Shown here piece by piece: positions 37,637-48,231 of a stretch of 64,000 nt of DNA. The position numbers were made by a program, and so were the translations under genes. The first letter of the stretch is position 1. The number at the start of each line of letters is the position of its first letter. Source of the stretch: Pseudomonadota bacterium (GTDB taxonomy: Bacteria; Desulfobacterota; Desulfobulbia; Desulfobulbales; Desulfocapsaceae); contig JAHJLI010000131.1 of assembly GCA_018821785.1 (NCBI GenBank), forward strand, positions 1 to 64,000, in the 5' to 3' direction. The notes beneath the pieces are model-generated. The model was not told the origin of the DNA. It did no database searches and saw only the letters and a list, made by a program, of their open reading frames with translations.

Positions 37637-39577
37637 ATGAGCATAATGCACTTGTCGGCCGCCCTGTCTGTGGGCCTGCTTTTTTTGGCACTGACAACCG
37701 ATCTTGCCGGTAATGCGCTGGCGCAGGAAAAAAAAGAGGATTGTGTCGCTTTATCCGAGAGGCAGGCGTTGGAACGGCAAGACCGGGCCGATGTCCCGTT
37801 TGGCCCGGAAGTTCCTCCTGTGGCCTTCGCTGTTCCCCAGCTCTCCACGACCGGAAATTCTTCGAAACAAGGTACCTTAAGGTCACAAACCTCAACAACG
37901 CAAGGTGAATCGCAACAATTTGCCAAGACGCAATCATTGGGGGTGTCGGCGTCGGGCTGGTATATTGCGGCACTCCTCGCCCTGGGCGGGATGTTGATAA
38001 GCTCCCTGGTAGCCAGTCGGATCCGTATTGAACGGGATGCAGCCAGGCTTGCAAATACCTTGAAAACCGATTTTCTGGCCCACGTCAGCCACGAAATTCG
38101 AACCCCGATGAATGCCATCCTGGGATTTTCCCAAATTCTCAAAGACCAGTTGCATGATGAACGGCATCAGCAGTATATCAGTGCCATCACTATCAGCGGC
38201 AATACCCTGTTGCGGCTGATTAACGACCTTCTCGATTTGGCGAAAATCGAGGCGGGCAAGTTTGAACTCCAACCGACCGCCATCGCTCTGAAGGGCATTG
38301 CTCTTGAGATTCAGACGATTTTCATCCAGATAGTCGAGGACAAACACCTGGAATTTGTGGTTGATCTTGATCCGGCCCTGCCTGAATCACTGTATCTTGA
38401 TGAGGTACGGCTCCGCCAGATTCTCTTCAATCTGCTGAAAAATGCCGTGAAATTCACCGACAAAGGTCGAATATCTCTCTCCATGCACGCATTATCCCCT
38501 CCAGCAGCCGGTGTATTTGATCTTGAAATTGTTGTGGCAGACACGGGGATAGGCATTCCGGCCGAAGAACAAGGGACGATCTTTGAGCCATTCACCCAGC
38601 GTAAAAGCCAGGATAATTCGAAATACGCTGGTACCGGCCTGGGGTTGAGCATCACCAAACGACTGGTCGAGATGATCGGGGGTGAGATATCTGTACGGAG
38701 TGAGGTGGGGAGGGGCAGCACATTTACAGCTGTCCTTCGCAAAATTCCAGTAGCCTCCCCGCTTGGGTCGGATGCTGCCCGGAAAAGTGAGGGAGGTGGC
38801 TCGGCCATTCGTTTCGATGAGGATGCGGTTATCCTGATCATCGATGCCATCGACAGCAGTCGTATGGTGATTCGTGAATTTCTCCGTTCGACAAAGATTG
38901 CCACAGTTGAGACCATCAGCGTCGCCGACGGCATTGACTGGTGCATGGCCATCAAGCCGGACATGATCCTGCTTGATTACACGATGTCCTACCTGCAAGA
39001 CCCAACGCTGGTTGCCCGTTTCAACCGGGTGAAAGAGGAGTTGAATATTCCTGTTGTGGCAGTGACATCATCCTCGGCGGTCGGCAGCGATGAGTTCCAC
39101 ACCGACTTTCACTTCGATGGCTGGTTGAAAAAACCGCTGCTGCTGGCGGATGTCATGGAAACCTTGGCGCGTTTTTTGCCGCACTCCAACCTCTTCCATC
39201 CTGCAGACTGCAGCAGTTCGTTTGCCGACCTGCGAAGCGCATTCGTCATGCCCGAGGTGCGGCAGGTACAGCAGGCCACTCGCAAGCTTGAAAATCGGCT
39301 ATCCTCTCTCATGCGCATTCTGGTTGACAATATGATGGTGCAGTGGAAAGAAAACCAGGAAACATTTATTGTTAACGAAATCAAAACATTTGCCCAGGAA
39401 ATTCAGCGTCTGTCAATGGAATTTGGGCTGGATTTTCTCGGTTTGTGGGCGGCCGAAGTGCTGAGCCAGGTGAGAACCTTTGATATGGAACGATTGCCCG
39501 ACACCTTCAAACTCTTTCCCGAGTTGGTGGCCATGATTGAAAAAGCCGACCAGCCGGATAAGGATTCCGATGCATGA
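37637..39577 (+). CDS. Hybrid sensor histidine kinase
   Basis: A 646-residue kinase with a signal peptide or first helix (8-28), a short low-complexity periplasmic loop and a second helix (about 108-126). HisKA has its His at 152 (HVSHEIRTPMNAI), the ATPase domain has NLLKNAVKFT, DTGIGI and GTGLGLSITKRL. A receiver-like domain (about 398-515) keeps the phospho-acceptor region MILLDYTM and the Lys in KKPL, but the acidic pair reads DA, so phosphorylation may be weak. A helical tail follows. The stop overlaps the next gene's start, making a two-gene operon with a response regulator. Confidence 0.9.
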   Translation: MSIMHLSAALSVGLLFLALTTDLAGNALAQEKKEDCVALSERQALERQDRADVPFGPEVPPVAFAVPQLSTTGNSSKQGTLRSQTSTTQGESQQFAKTQSLGVSASGWYIAALLALGGMLISSLVASRIRIERDAARLANTLKTDFLAHVSHEIRTPMNAILGFSQILKDQLHDERHQQYISAITISGNTLLRLINDLLDLAKIEAGKFELQPTAIALKGIALEIQTIFIQIVEDKHLEFVVDLDPALPESLYLDEVRLRQILFNLLKNAVKFTDKGRISLSMHALSPPAAGVFDLEIVVADTGIGIPAEEQGTIFEPFTQRKSQDNSKYAGTGLGLSITKRLVEMIGGEISVRSEVGRGSTFTAVLRKIPVASPLGSDAARKSEGGGSAIRFDEDAVILIIDAIDSSRMVIREFLRSTKIATVETISVADGIDWCMAIKPDMILLDYTMSYLQDPTLVARFNRVKEELNIPVVAVTSSSAVGSDEFHTDFHFDGWLKKPLLLADVMETLARFLPHSNLFHPADCSSSFADLRSAFVMPEVRQVQQATRKLENRLSSLMRILVDNMMVQWKENQETFIVNEIKTFAQEIQRLSMEFGLDFLGLWAAEVLSQVRTFDMERLPDTFKLFPELVAMIEKADQPDKDSDA

Positions 39578-40272
39578 CGAAACATTTATCTCTCAACCGG
39601 CAGGAGCCTTACATGGAAATGCTTGATCACGATCTCCCCGAAAAAGCACCGCTGATCCTCGTGGTCGATGACGTTGCAAAAAACCTTGAGGTGATAGGAA
39701 ACATCCTCAGCCTCGAAGATTACCAGATATCAGTCGCCGGTGACGGGCAGAAGGCCTGGAATATTTTGCAGCGGATTTCCCCGGATCTGATTCTTCTTGA
39801 TATCATGATGCCTACCCTAGACGGCTATACCTTGTGCCGCCGCATAAAAGCTCTGGAGGACAAAAAGGATATTCCGATTATTTTCATTACTGCTAAATCC
39901 AATCCGGAAGATCTGGTGAAGGGTTTTGAGGTAGGGGCAGTCGATTATATTACCAAACCCTTTAATGCTGCTGAGTTGTCAGTCCGGGTAAAGACCCACA
40001 TCTCGCTCTATCGGACCAAGAAGCGGAATCAGCTTTTGATCGACGAACTGCGGCAAGCGCTGTGTCAAGTGAAAAAACTCACCGGTTTGTTACCAATTTG
40101 CTCGGGCTGCAAAAAAATTCGCGATGACGATGGCTATTGGAACAAGGTGGAGGCGTATATCTCGGCACACGCCGATGTTCGCTTTTCCCATGGCATATGC
40201 CCGGACTGTGTTCGTAAACAATATCCGGACCTGGCAGACAAAATCCTCAGCGGCTACGAACCCGGCCAGTAA
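39574..40272 (+). CDS. Response regulator with Cys-rich C-terminal domain
   Basis: A 232-residue protein. The receiver (about 25-145) has VVDD, the phospho-acceptor Asp in LILLDIMMP, ITAK and TKPF, all intact. After a short coiled coil comes a small domain with CSGCKKIRDDDGYWNKVEAY and SHGICPDC, two CxxC pairs that look like a zinc ribbon; it is common in such regulators but of unknown function. There is no DNA-binding or enzymatic domain. The ATG at 39574 overlaps the kinase stop; an ATG at 39613 with AGGAG six bases upstream is an equally good start. It is the likely partner of the preceding kinase. Confidence 0.88.
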   Translation: MTKHLSLNRQEPYMEMLDHDLPEKAPLILVVDDVAKNLEVIGNILSLEDYQISVAGDGQKAWNILQRISPDLILLDIMMPTLDGYTLCRRIKALEDKKDIPIIFITAKSNPEDLVKGFEVGAVDYITKPFNAAELSVRVKTHISLYRTKKRNQLLIDELRQALCQVKKLTGLLPICSGCKKIRDDDGYWNKVEAYISAHADVRFSHGICPDCVRKQYPDLADKILSGYEPGQ

Positions 40273-40346
40273 CAAAAAAGAGGTGAAACAGTAACTGGCT
40301 TTTATTTGCTAACGGTCATTGACCGAAAACAGAAGAGCAATGGTCG

Positions 40347-41729
40347 TCAGCAGTCAACCAGGTTGACCGCCAGGCCGCCCTGAGCGGTTTCTTTGTATTT
40401 CTCATGCATGTCAAGACCCGTCTGATACATGGTCTTGATGCACCTGTCGAGGGAGATATAGTGGCTGCCGTCACCGCGCAGGGCAAGCTTTGCCGCAGTC
40501 ACCGCCTTCACCGCACCAAAGCCGTTGCGTTCGATGCAAGGAACCTGCACCAGCCCAAGCACCGGATCACAGGTCATGCCGAGATGGTGTTCCAAGGCAA
40601 TTTCCGCGCTATTTTCGATCTGTTCGTTGCTGCCGCCCAGAACCGCGCACAGCCCGGCTGCGGCCATGGCCGAGGCGGAACCGATCTCTCCCTGGCAACC
40701 GACCTCAGCACCGGAGATTGAGCCATTATGTTTGATGATACCGCCGATGGCTGCGGCAACGAGGAGAAAAGTTCGCACACCCTTCTGCGACGCCCGCGGA
40801 TAAAAGGTAAGATAATATTGCAGAACGGCTGGAATGACTCCGGCAGCGCCATTGGTCGGGGCGGTCACAATCCTTCCGCCGGCGGCATTTTCTTCGTTGA
40901 CGGCCATGGCATGCAGGGCCAGCCATTCGTTGAGAAGAAGAGCGGGGCCACCGGCCGCAGTTATCTCGGCCATAACCTGCTCATGCAGTTTTTTTGCCCG
41001 CCTTTGCAGTTTAAGGCCGCCCGCCAGGATGCCGCCCGTGGCAAGGCCGCGGCAGAGGCTGTCCGCCATCACCTGCCAGATGAGGTCGAGCCTTTGCTCC
41101 AACGTTGCCTGGTCCAGGATGGTTGTTTCGTTTGCCCGCTTCATTTCGGCAATCGAGATCCCCTTTGCCCGCCCGACAGCGAGCATTTCATCAGCGGAGG
41201 CAAACGGGTAGGGGACGGTCGGTTGGGCGGGGAGAGGCATCTCCTGCCCGGCGGCGTCAAGATCTTCTTCGAGGACGACAAAACCACCGCCGATGGAAAA
41301 ATAGGTTTGCTGCAGAAGTTCAGCGCCGTCTTTGTCGAAAGCGAAAAAACGCATGCCGTTGGCATGTCCGGGCAAAGGTGGCCCGAAATCGAAGATCAGA
41401 TCGGAGTTTGGATCGAAGTGGAAGGGCTGAAAACCCGGCGGTTCAATGCGCCGCCGCTCGTCGATGTCTACAAGAGTTGTTGCCGCGTGTATGGCATTGA
41501 CGGTCGCCGGTTCGTATCCGGCCAGGCCAAGAAGAACTGCGCGATCCGTACCATGGCCCCGGCCGGTGAAGGCCAGCGATCCATGCAGGCTCGTCCGGAT
41601 ACGGTCGGCGGCAATTGTCCGTGCCGCCAGAGCTTTCAGAAAAAGACCCGCCGCCACCATCGGTCCCACAGTATGGGAACTGGACGGGCCGATGCCGATT
41701 TTAAAGATATCGAAGACGCTGATAAACAT
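40347..41729 (-). CDS. sdaA: L-serine ammonia-lyase (iron-sulfur type)
   Basis: A 460-residue single-chain L-serine dehydratase that converts L-serine to pyruvate and ammonia with a 4Fe-4S cluster. The N-terminus FDIFKIGIGPSSSHTVGPM and the middle GAAGVIPAVLQYYL and EVGCQGEIGSASAMAAAGL are diagnostic, with cluster Cys residues in VGCQGE, GMTCDP and VQVPCIERN. Length equals E. coli SdaA (454). The oxygen-sensitive cluster fits an anaerobe. It converges with the response regulator, 74 bases apart; a CGGTCA-T-TGACCG palindrome lies between them. Confidence 0.95.
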   Translation of the reverse strand: MFISVFDIFKIGIGPSSSHTVGPMVAAGLFLKALAARTIAADRIRTSLHGSLAFTGRGHGTDRAVLLGLAGYEPATVNAIHAATTLVDIDERRRIEPPGFQPFHFDPNSDLIFDFGPPLPGHANGMRFFAFDKDGAELLQQTYFSIGGGFVVLEEDLDAAGQEMPLPAQPTVPYPFASADEMLAVGRAKGISIAEMKRANETTILDQATLEQRLDLIWQVMADSLCRGLATGGILAGGLKLQRRAKKLHEQVMAEITAAGGPALLLNEWLALHAMAVNEENAAGGRIVTAPTNGAAGVIPAVLQYYLTFYPRASQKGVRTFLLVAAAIGGIIKHNGSISGAEVGCQGEIGSASAMAAAGLCAVLGGSNEQIENSAEIALEHHLGMTCDPVLGLVQVPCIERNGFGAVKAVTAAKLALRGDGSHYISLDRCIKTMYQTGLDMHEKYKETAQGGLAVNLVDC

Positions 41730-41767
41730 GGCCGTAATTTTTTACAGGCTTCTACTGTATCATTTGT

Positions 41768-42400
41768 TCAGGTGAACGAAACCACAATCTCTTCTTTCGT
41801 CTTTCGCCATTTGGCTGGATGCATAGCCAGTCCCGGTTTGGGGTAGCCTACTGCAAGCAGGAGGGGCACCCAGAAATTGTCGGGGATGCTGAAGGCCTTC
41901 CGCACCCCTTCATGGTCAAAGCCGTCCATCGGGTGGCTTGCGAGTCCAAGACTGGTAGCGGCGTACATTAGGCCCATGGCAAAAAAACCGGTGTTTTTTG
42001 CAGCAAAGGCCAGGTTGGCGTCGGGGCTCCAGTTATAAAGACCTTTGGCGGCATTCAAAAACCAGTCACGCTGGGCCGGTTGCATGTTTCCGGCTGCCAG
42101 CATTTCCTGCCAGTTTTTCTCGACAACAGGATGTCCTTCCTGCCAGCCGTTTTTGTCGGCGAGGACGATCAGCACCACCGGCGCCTCGACAACCTTCGGT
42201 TGGTTCCAGGCCAGAGGCAGGAGTTTCTCTTTCGTTGTCTTGTCGCGGAGGACAATGAGATTCCAGGGTTGGAGATTGAAACTAGATGGGGCTTTGGCGG
42301 CGGTTTCAATCATTTGTCCGAGGAGTTCCTCGGAAATGTCATGGTCCGGATCAAAAAAATTGATTGAGCGCCTTTTTTCAGAAATATCTTTAAAGTTCAT
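41768..42400 (-). CDS. Nitroreductase-family flavoprotein
   Basis: A 210-residue FMN enzyme, typical length. The N-terminal KRRSINFFDPDHDI matches the RRSIR(x)F FMN-phosphate site, and APSSFNLQPWNLIVL is the family's APSxxNxQPW motif. It would use NAD(P)H to reduce nitro compounds, quinones or other electrophiles in the cytoplasm. AAGGAG sits five bases before the ATG at 42400; the frame extends upstream into the next gene without support. The old yellow enzyme gene is 20 bases upstream in the same direction, so both probably form a reductive detoxification operon. Confidence 0.93.
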   Translation of the reverse strand: MNFKDISEKRRSINFFDPDHDISEELLGQMIETAAKAPSSFNLQPWNLIVLRDKTTKEKLLPLAWNQPKVVEAPVVLIVLADKNGWQEGHPVVEKNWQEMLAAGNMQPAQRDWFLNAAKGLYNWSPDANLAFAAKNTGFFAMGLMYAATSLGLASHPMDGFDHEGVRKAFSIPDNFWVPLLLAVGYPKPGLAMHPAKWRKTKEEIVVSFT

Positions 42401-42420
42401 ATTTTCTCCTTCTGTGGTGG

Positions 42421-43506
42421 TTACCCACCGTATGGTGGGTAGTCTGTGTATCCTTCCGGGCCTGGGGTATACCATTTCGACATGTCGTCACAGGGAGCCA
42501 GAGGGTAGCCGTTCTGCAGTCGTGCAACCAGGTCGGGGTTGCTGATGAAAGGCCGACCGAAGGCGGCAATGTCAACCACTCCCGCTGCCAGCCTTTGTTC
42601 GGCATCTTCTTTACTGTAGCCACAGTTGCCGATGAGGATTCCGGTGTAGTGGGCCCGGAACTCATTCAGGGTCATCGGCTCCCCAAGCTGGTGAAAACCA
42701 AAGGCCAGCCCGTCCATGATGTGGACATAGCCAAGTTGCAATTTGTTCAGTTCTTTGATGGCGTAGAGGTAGGTCTCACGGAAATCCGGGCTGCCCATAT
42801 CATTGAAAATGCCATTGGGTGAAAGCCTGACGCCCACCCGATGCGCAGGCCAGACCGTCAGAACCGCTGCCAGCACTTCTCCAAGAAAACGGTACTTGTT
42901 CTGCAGGCTGCCGCCGTAGGTGTCGGCACGAAGATTGGTCTTGGAGTCGAGGAACTGGTTGAGCAGGTAGCCGTTGGCACTGTGCACTTCGATTCCGGAA
43001 AAGCCGGCCTCCCGAGCATTAACTGCTGCCCGGCGGTAATCTTCCACGGTTGCTTTGATTTCGGCTACGCTCATCGGTCGCGGAACTTCGTAGTCCTTTT
43101 TACCCAAGGGGGTATGGATGCCATCCCCTTCAATCTTCACGGCTGAGGCCGAAACGGGCAGTTCTCCACCATGAAAATCGCTGTGCGAAGCCCGGCCGCA
43201 ATGCCAGAGCTGCAGGAAGATGGGGGTGCCGGTGGGTTTCAGTTTCTCGGTTACCTTGCGCCAGCCGGCAACCATTTCTTTGCTGTAGATACCGGGCGAT
43301 CCGATCCAGCCGATGCCCTGCTCGTTTATGACTGTTGCTTCGGTGATCAGAAGCCCGGCCGAGGCCCGCTGAAAATAGTGTTCGGCCATGATATCGTTCG
43401 GTACCCGGGTATCGCCTGCCCGGCCGCGGGTCATAGGTGCCATGGCTATGCGGTTTTTCAGATTCAGATCGCCAATATGTGTTGCGTCAAAGAGTGATTT
43501 TGTCAT
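42421..43506 (-). CDS. Old yellow enzyme-type alkene/N-ethylmaleimide reductase
   Basis: A 361-residue TIM-barrel FMN oxidoreductase. Landmarks are NRIAMAPMTRGRA, LWHCGRASHSDFHGGELP (active-site HCGRxSH region), SANGYLLNQFLDSKTNLRAD (GYLxxQFL) and YGGSLQNKYRFLGEV. Close to NemA by motif, reducing activated alkenes or nitro esters with NAD(P)H. The start at 43506 has an AAAGGAG site; 18 extra upstream codons are unlikely. It is the first gene of a two-gene unit with the nitroreductase. Confidence 0.94.
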   Translation of the reverse strand: MTKSLFDATHIGDLNLKNRIAMAPMTRGRAGDTRVPNDIMAEHYFQRASAGLLITEATVINEQGIGWIGSPGIYSKEMVAGWRKVTEKLKPTGTPIFLQLWHCGRASHSDFHGGELPVSASAVKIEGDGIHTPLGKKDYEVPRPMSVAEIKATVEDYRRAAVNAREAGFSGIEVHSANGYLLNQFLDSKTNLRADTYGGSLQNKYRFLGEVLAAVLTVWPAHRVGVRLSPNGIFNDMGSPDFRETYLYAIKELNKLQLGYVHIMDGLAFGFHQLGEPMTLNEFRAHYTGILIGNCGYSKEDAEQRLAAGVVDIAAFGRPFISNPDLVARLQNGYPLAPCDDMSKWYTPGPEGYTDYPPYGG

Positions 43507-43691
43507 TGTTTTCTCCTTTGATAGTTTAAGGTTGGGTTTAACAACCTTGCCTACTGCCATCCCCGGCTAAAGCATGGGGACAATAATGTTTCAATACAGG
43601 CAGCTTGATAGCAAACTATAAGATGAAGAAGTGTTTTGTCGAGAGTGACTTTGGTACAGACCACGCCCTGTATGGAGTTTCTCTGCGGGGT

Positions 43692-46181
43692 TCAGCTGTT
43701 TTCCAAGGTATCTTTGAGAATCATCGCCAGTGTTTCAACGAGATATGGTTTTTTTAAAAATTTCCGGACCCCGAGGGACAGCGCCTCCTGAACATCCTTA
43801 CTTTCGGAGTAGCCGCTGGTGATGATGGCTTTTTGCCGCGGGTGCATCTCAAGAATCTTATTGAAGGTCTGACAGCCGTTCATGCCGGGTGACATGATCA
43901 TGTCGAGGATGACCAGGTCGGCTTTTTCCGTGCTCAGATACAGCAGGGCTTCTTCGCCGCTTTCGACGGCATGGTTGCGATAATTCAGTCGACTGAGAAT
44001 CTGGGTGGCGATGGAGCGTTGGCCGCCATCGTCATCGACGACAAGTATTTTCTCTCCCTTGCCCTGGTATTCTTTTATATCGATCGAGTCGGGGAGGATC
44101 TCCAGGTCGTCCCTTGTGGCGGGAAAATAAAGCTCAAAGGTTGTCCCGTCCTTGCCGCTTTTCACGGTGATGCCGCCTTTATGATCCTGCACCGTGTTCC
44201 AGATCACCGCCAGGCCAAGTCCGGTGCCGCTGCGGCCGATTACTTTTCTTGAGAAAAAAGGCTCAAAAATCCGCTCAAGGCTTTCCTTGGGAATTCCTGT
44301 GCCGTTGTCGGCAACTGAGAGCACCGCATATTCACCCTGGTGCATCTCGGGGTGGTCGACCAGAGGTGTTTCGCAATACTGGTTCCGGGTGGATACAACG
44401 ACCTCACCCTTGGCAACTATCGCTTCGGCGGCGTTGGTTATAAGATTAATGATGCATTTTTTAATATGGATTGGTGAGCAAGTGATATTGAGGAGATGCG
44501 GATCTTTCTCTATACGGAAGGCCACCTGTTCCTGTAATGACTTAAGATTATGGAATTCCGGCGATTCGGCGTATTCAGCAAGGATGATATTGATGTTGCT
44601 GTTCACCCGGCTGCTAGACACACCCCGGGCGAGAGTCAGAAGGTCCTCGACAACCGCTGCCGCACTTTTCCCCGATTCGCGGATGGCCTTGATCGGTTTT
44701 ACTAAGGGGCTATCTTTCGGTAAACTCAAAAGAATCAATTCGGGATAGGTGATGACCCCTGACAGGATATTGTTGAGGTCATGGGCTACGCCGCCGGCCA
44801 TCATGCCTATCGATTCCATTTTCTGGGCGCGACGCAGTTTCTCTTCGATAAGCTGACGCTCTTGTTCCGCTTGCTTTTGCAGGGTGAGATCCCTCAGGGC
44901 GCTTACCAGGATTTTTCGCCCCCGATATTCGGCTTCGCGCGTCTGAATCAGGGCCGGAAAGATCTGGCCGTCTTTTCGCAGTGCCTTGATTTCGTAAGGG
45001 AGTTCTTCTTTCTCTCGGGCCTTGCGGTTGATCAGAGCGCGGTCTTCGGGGGCTATCCAGGCACTAGCGAGGCGACCGACGGCCTCTGCACTGCTGTAGC
45101 CGAACATTGTCTCGGCAGCTTTATTCTGTTCCAGACAGATACCCTCCGCGGTGAGGAAAATAGCCTCAAAAGAGGCGTCTGACAGGGCATGCAGCCGTTC
45201 TTGTGATATTCGTAATTGATCGGTGCGCAGCTCGACCAAGGCTTCTATCTCTTCCTGACGCCGCCGGGATTTCACGACGAGAATCAGGGTCAGGGTTATC
45301 CCTGCTAAGATGATCAGCCCTACGGCAACGAGTACCACGACCGATGAAATTCGTGCTGTATCGCGACCGCGCGCCACGATATGGCGGGGGAGAGTGGCGG
45401 TGATGAGGATGGCTGGTTGTTCCTGCAGATCGGCGAGCAGGCCGAAGGTGAGAAGGGTATGGTTATCAACGATTTCGGTTATCTGCTTGCCTGCTGCCAA
45501 ATCCTTTACCCGCTGCCTTTCAGCATCTGAAAAAGGTGCGGTAAGAGGGTCACGGATGGTGAACTCGACCTGGGTTTGCTGTTGAAGAACCTTGATGACC
45601 TGAGTATCGAGAAAACGACCGAGCAGGAGGGTGCCATGGCTTGGGCCTTCTCCGACGCTGGTGAGAATCTTATGGGAGGACAGAAGCAAGGGGCCGTTGC
45701 CGGTAAGAAAGATTCCGGCAAAACTGCCGGTGTTATCAGGGAATTTCAGGAGACGATGATCTTTAGGAAAATTCTCTGCAGGCAGTTGTTCAAGGTTGAT
45801 CATTTCACCGCTTGAGGGCAGGATGGTGCCGCTGTAGACGATTTTGCCATCGGTGTTGATGACATACATCAGGTGAATACCTGTTTTTGCCAATGTGTCC
45901 CATTGAAAATTTGAGGTAACAAAAGGCTCGTTGCCATCGACCGCATACTGATACAGGTCGTCCCAAACCGCCCAGTCGGTGCCCAGCTTTTCAACATGTC
46001 GGAGTTCGCGTTTTATAGAGGACGAACAGCGGGTTATATCCTTTATTGCTTCCTGCCGCTCGAGTTCGGCGAATCCCGGCAGGACTATGTGAAAACGGAT
46101 GAAATAATCGCCGGCGACAAAGAGCACGCAGAGAATAACCAGCAGTACCAATAGCTTGTAGGCTCTTGTTGTTGTGGCCAT
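43692..46181 (-). CDS. CHASE4-PAS hybrid histidine kinase
   Basis: An 829-residue membrane sensor. Helix 1 (about 9-30) is followed by a CHASE4 periplasmic domain (VEKLGTDWAVWDDLYQYAVDG, SNFQWDTLAKTGIHLMYVIN), helix 2 near residue 270-300 (ISSVVVLVAVGLIILAGITL), a PAS domain (ISQERLHALSDASFEAIFL...), HisKA with GGVAHDLNNILSG, an ATPase domain (NLITNAAEAI, GTGLGLAVIWNTVQDHKGG) and an intact receiver (VVDDDGGQ, LVILDMIM, KKPY). The ligand is unknown, and no partner regulator is adjacent. The ribosome site is weak. It diverges from hcp with a 268-base gap. Confidence 0.92.
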   Translation of the reverse strand: MATTTRAYKLLVLLVILCVLFVAGDYFIRFHIVLPGFAELERQEAIKDITRCSSSIKRELRHVEKLGTDWAVWDDLYQYAVDGNEPFVTSNFQWDTLAKTGIHLMYVINTDGKIVYSGTILPSSGEMINLEQLPAENFPKDHRLLKFPDNTGSFAGIFLTGNGPLLLSSHKILTSVGEGPSHGTLLLGRFLDTQVIKVLQQQTQVEFTIRDPLTAPFSDAERQRVKDLAAGKQITEIVDNHTLLTFGLLADLQEQPAILITATLPRHIVARGRDTARISSVVVLVAVGLIILAGITLTLILVVKSRRRQEEIEALVELRTDQLRISQERLHALSDASFEAIFLTAEGICLEQNKAAETMFGYSSAEAVGRLASAWIAPEDRALINRKAREKEELPYEIKALRKDGQIFPALIQTREAEYRGRKILVSALRDLTLQKQAEQERQLIEEKLRRAQKMESIGMMAGGVAHDLNNILSGVITYPELILLSLPKDSPLVKPIKAIRESGKSAAAVVEDLLTLARGVSSSRVNSNINIILAEYAESPEFHNLKSLQEQVAFRIEKDPHLLNITCSPIHIKKCIINLITNAAEAIVAKGEVVVSTRNQYCETPLVDHPEMHQGEYAVLSVADNGTGIPKESLERIFEPFFSRKVIGRSGTGLGLAVIWNTVQDHKGGITVKSGKDGTTFELYFPATRDDLEILPDSIDIKEYQGKGEKILVVDDDGGQRSIATQILSRLNYRNHAVESGEEALLYLSTEKADLVILDMIMSPGMNGCQTFNKILEMHPRQKAIITSGYSESKDVQEALSLGVRKFLKKPYLVETLAMILKDTLENS

Positions 46182-46449
46182 GGGTGAGTAGAGCAGGTTG
46201 TTAATTAAAAAATCCTTCGTGGCGGAACTGTCTGCAATTATTGTAGGTGAAAGACTCAGGCATTGTCAAATATACTTCTGTTTTACTGATGCGGTCCCGA
46301 AATGGATCTTCTGGGTGGAGCACCATCGTGGAATACTACTTGGGATGTCCGTCAATAACGCATATAATTATCTGTCAATCATTGATTAGAGCCGATCAAA
46401 ACCTGCAGTAAAGCTCTGCAAAAATAATACCCTTGCAAGGAGGTACACT

Positions 46450-48123
46450 ATGTCCATGTTCTGTCATCAGTGTCAGGAAACCGCCAAAAACACCGGATGC
46501 ACCATCCAGGGCGTCTGCGGCAAAAAGGAGGATGTCGCCAATCTGCAGGATCTCTTTCTCTGGACTCTCAAGGGGATTTCCCATTGGGGTGTCAGAGGCC
46601 GGGAATTTGACATTTATGATGAAGAGATCGCCTTTTTTATCGACAAAGGCCTCTTCGCCACCATTACCAACGCCAATTTTAGCCGCAGCGACTTCCTAAT
46701 ATTTATCAAAAAAAGTGTTGACTATCGTCACAAATTAAAGGCGCAGGTGTGTCAGGCCTATAAAAAGGCCCACGGCAGGGATTTTACCGACCAGACACCG
46801 GAATGTGCCGCCTGGACCTATGACAATGAGGAGGAAATTCTCGCCAAGGCGACAAGTGGCGCCGGTGGCTGGCTTGAGATAGTAGACGAAGACGAACGTT
46901 CGTTAAAAGCCCTTATCCAATACGGACTGAAAGGGATGTCTGCCTATGCCGAGCATGCCTACCAATTAAAAAAGCACAGCCGCCCGATTTTCGAGTTTCT
47001 TATGGAAGGCCTTGCCGCCCTGGTAGATCCAACACTTAGCAAGGAAGATCTTTTAGCTCTTGTTATTAAAACCGGAAAGATGGGGGTTGAGACCATGGCC
47101 CTTCTTGATCAGGCCAATGCCGACGGCTATGGTGTCCCGGAAATGACCACAGTAAGTCTTGGCGTCCGTGGCAATCCCGGCATCCTTGTTACCGGCCATG
47201 ATCTGGTCGATCTCCATGAATTGCTGGAACAGACCAAAGGTACTGGTATCGATGTGTACACCCATAGCGAGATGTTGCCGGCCCATTATTATCCAAAATT
47301 GAAGCAATATGACAATCTTGTCGGCAATTACGGCAACGCCTGGTGGCTGCAGAAAAAGGAACTGGAGTCCTTTCATGGTCCGATTCTTTTCACTTCAAAC
47401 TGCATTGTTCCGCCCAATCCTGAACATATGGAGCGGATCTTTACCACCGGCGCGGTAGGTTTTGAAGGCTGCGTCCATATTCCCGACCGTAAAGATGGAA
47501 AGGCAAAGGATTTTTCTCAGATCATCAAGTTAGCTAAGACCTGCCAGGCCCCTCTGTCCCTTGAAACAGGGTCTATTGTCGGCGGCTTTGGCCATAATCA
47601 GGTGATGGCCTTGAAAGATAAAATCCTTGAAGCTGTAAAATCCGGGGCAATCAAACGTTTCGTGGTCATGGCCGGTTGCGACGGTCGCCATAAAACTCGT
47701 GACTATTATACAAAAGTTGCGGAACTGCTGCCAAAAGACACGGTCATCTTGACCGCGGGATGCGCCAAATATAAATATCTGAAACTTGATCTCGGCGACA
47801 TCGGCGGCATCCCCAGGGTGCTTGATGCCGGTCAATGTAACGATTCCTATTCGCTCGCGGTGATTGCACTCGAACTGCAGAAGGCCTTTGGAATGGGCGA
47901 TATCAACGATCTGCCGATATCTTTTGATATTGCCTGGTACGAACAGAAGGCTGCATTAGTGCTCCTGGCGCTTCTTTACCTAGGGGTGCGAGGCATACGT
48001 CTTGGGCCGACCCTGCCAGGATTTCTCTCCCCCAACGTGGCAAAGACCTTGATTGAAAAATTTAACCTCAAGGGGATTACCACCCCTGAAGAAGATGTGG
48101 CGGCCATGATGGCCGGGCGTTAG
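46450..48123 (+). CDS. hcp: Hydroxylamine reductase (hybrid cluster protein)
   Basis: A 557-residue hybrid cluster protein. The N-terminal Cys spacing is CX2CX8CX5C (Cys 5, 8, 17, 23), the form seen in strict anaerobes with a 4Fe-4S cluster. The hybrid-cluster ligands appear in [19 protein letters not shown] [34 protein letters not shown] and [10 protein letters not shown]. It reduces hydroxylamine to ammonia or handles nitric oxide stress. AAGGAGG lies eight bases before the ATG. The 268-base upstream gap has a TCAAT-C-ATTGA palindrome (about 46376-46386) that may bind a regulator. No hcr partner is adjacent. Confidence 0.96.
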   Translation: MSMFCHQCQETAKNTGCTIQGVCGKKEDVANLQDLFLWTLKGISHWGVRGREFDIYDEEIAFFIDKGLFATITNANFSRSDFLIFIKKSVDYRHKLKAQVCQAYKKAHGRDFTDQTPECAAWTYDNEEEILAKATSGAGGWLEIVDEDERSLKALIQYGLKGMSAYAEHAYQLKKHSRPIFEFLMEGLAALVDPTLSKEDLLALVIKTGKMGVETMALLDQANADGYGVPEMTTVSLGVRGNPGILVTGHDLVDLHELLEQTKGTGIDVYTHSEMLPAHYYPKLKQYDNLVGNYGNAWWLQKKELESFHGPILFTSNCIVPPNPEHMERIFTTGAVGFEGCVHIPDRKDGKAKDFSQIIKLAKTCQAPLSLETGSIVGGFGHNQVMALKDKILEAVKSGAIKRFVVMAGCDGRHKTRDYYTKVAELLPKDTVILTAGCAKYKYLKLDLGDIGGIPRVLDAGQCNDSYSLAVIALELQKAFGMGDINDLPISFDIAWYEQKAALVLLALLYLGVRGIRLGPTLPGFLSPNVAKTLIEKFNLKGITTPEEDVAAMMAGR

Positions 48124-48231
48124 AAAAGGTTTTCACGTTGGTATGAGGGTACATATTTCGCTCATATGACGACAAACAGCCAAGCATTTGTATTTCTGCA
48201 AGGAGTGGCTGCTCGGCCACCGTGCGTTGTG

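Noticed and set aside
40728-41846. Long plus-strand frame opposite serine dehydratase
   Set aside because: The antisense frame of a well-recognised enzyme; no family features.
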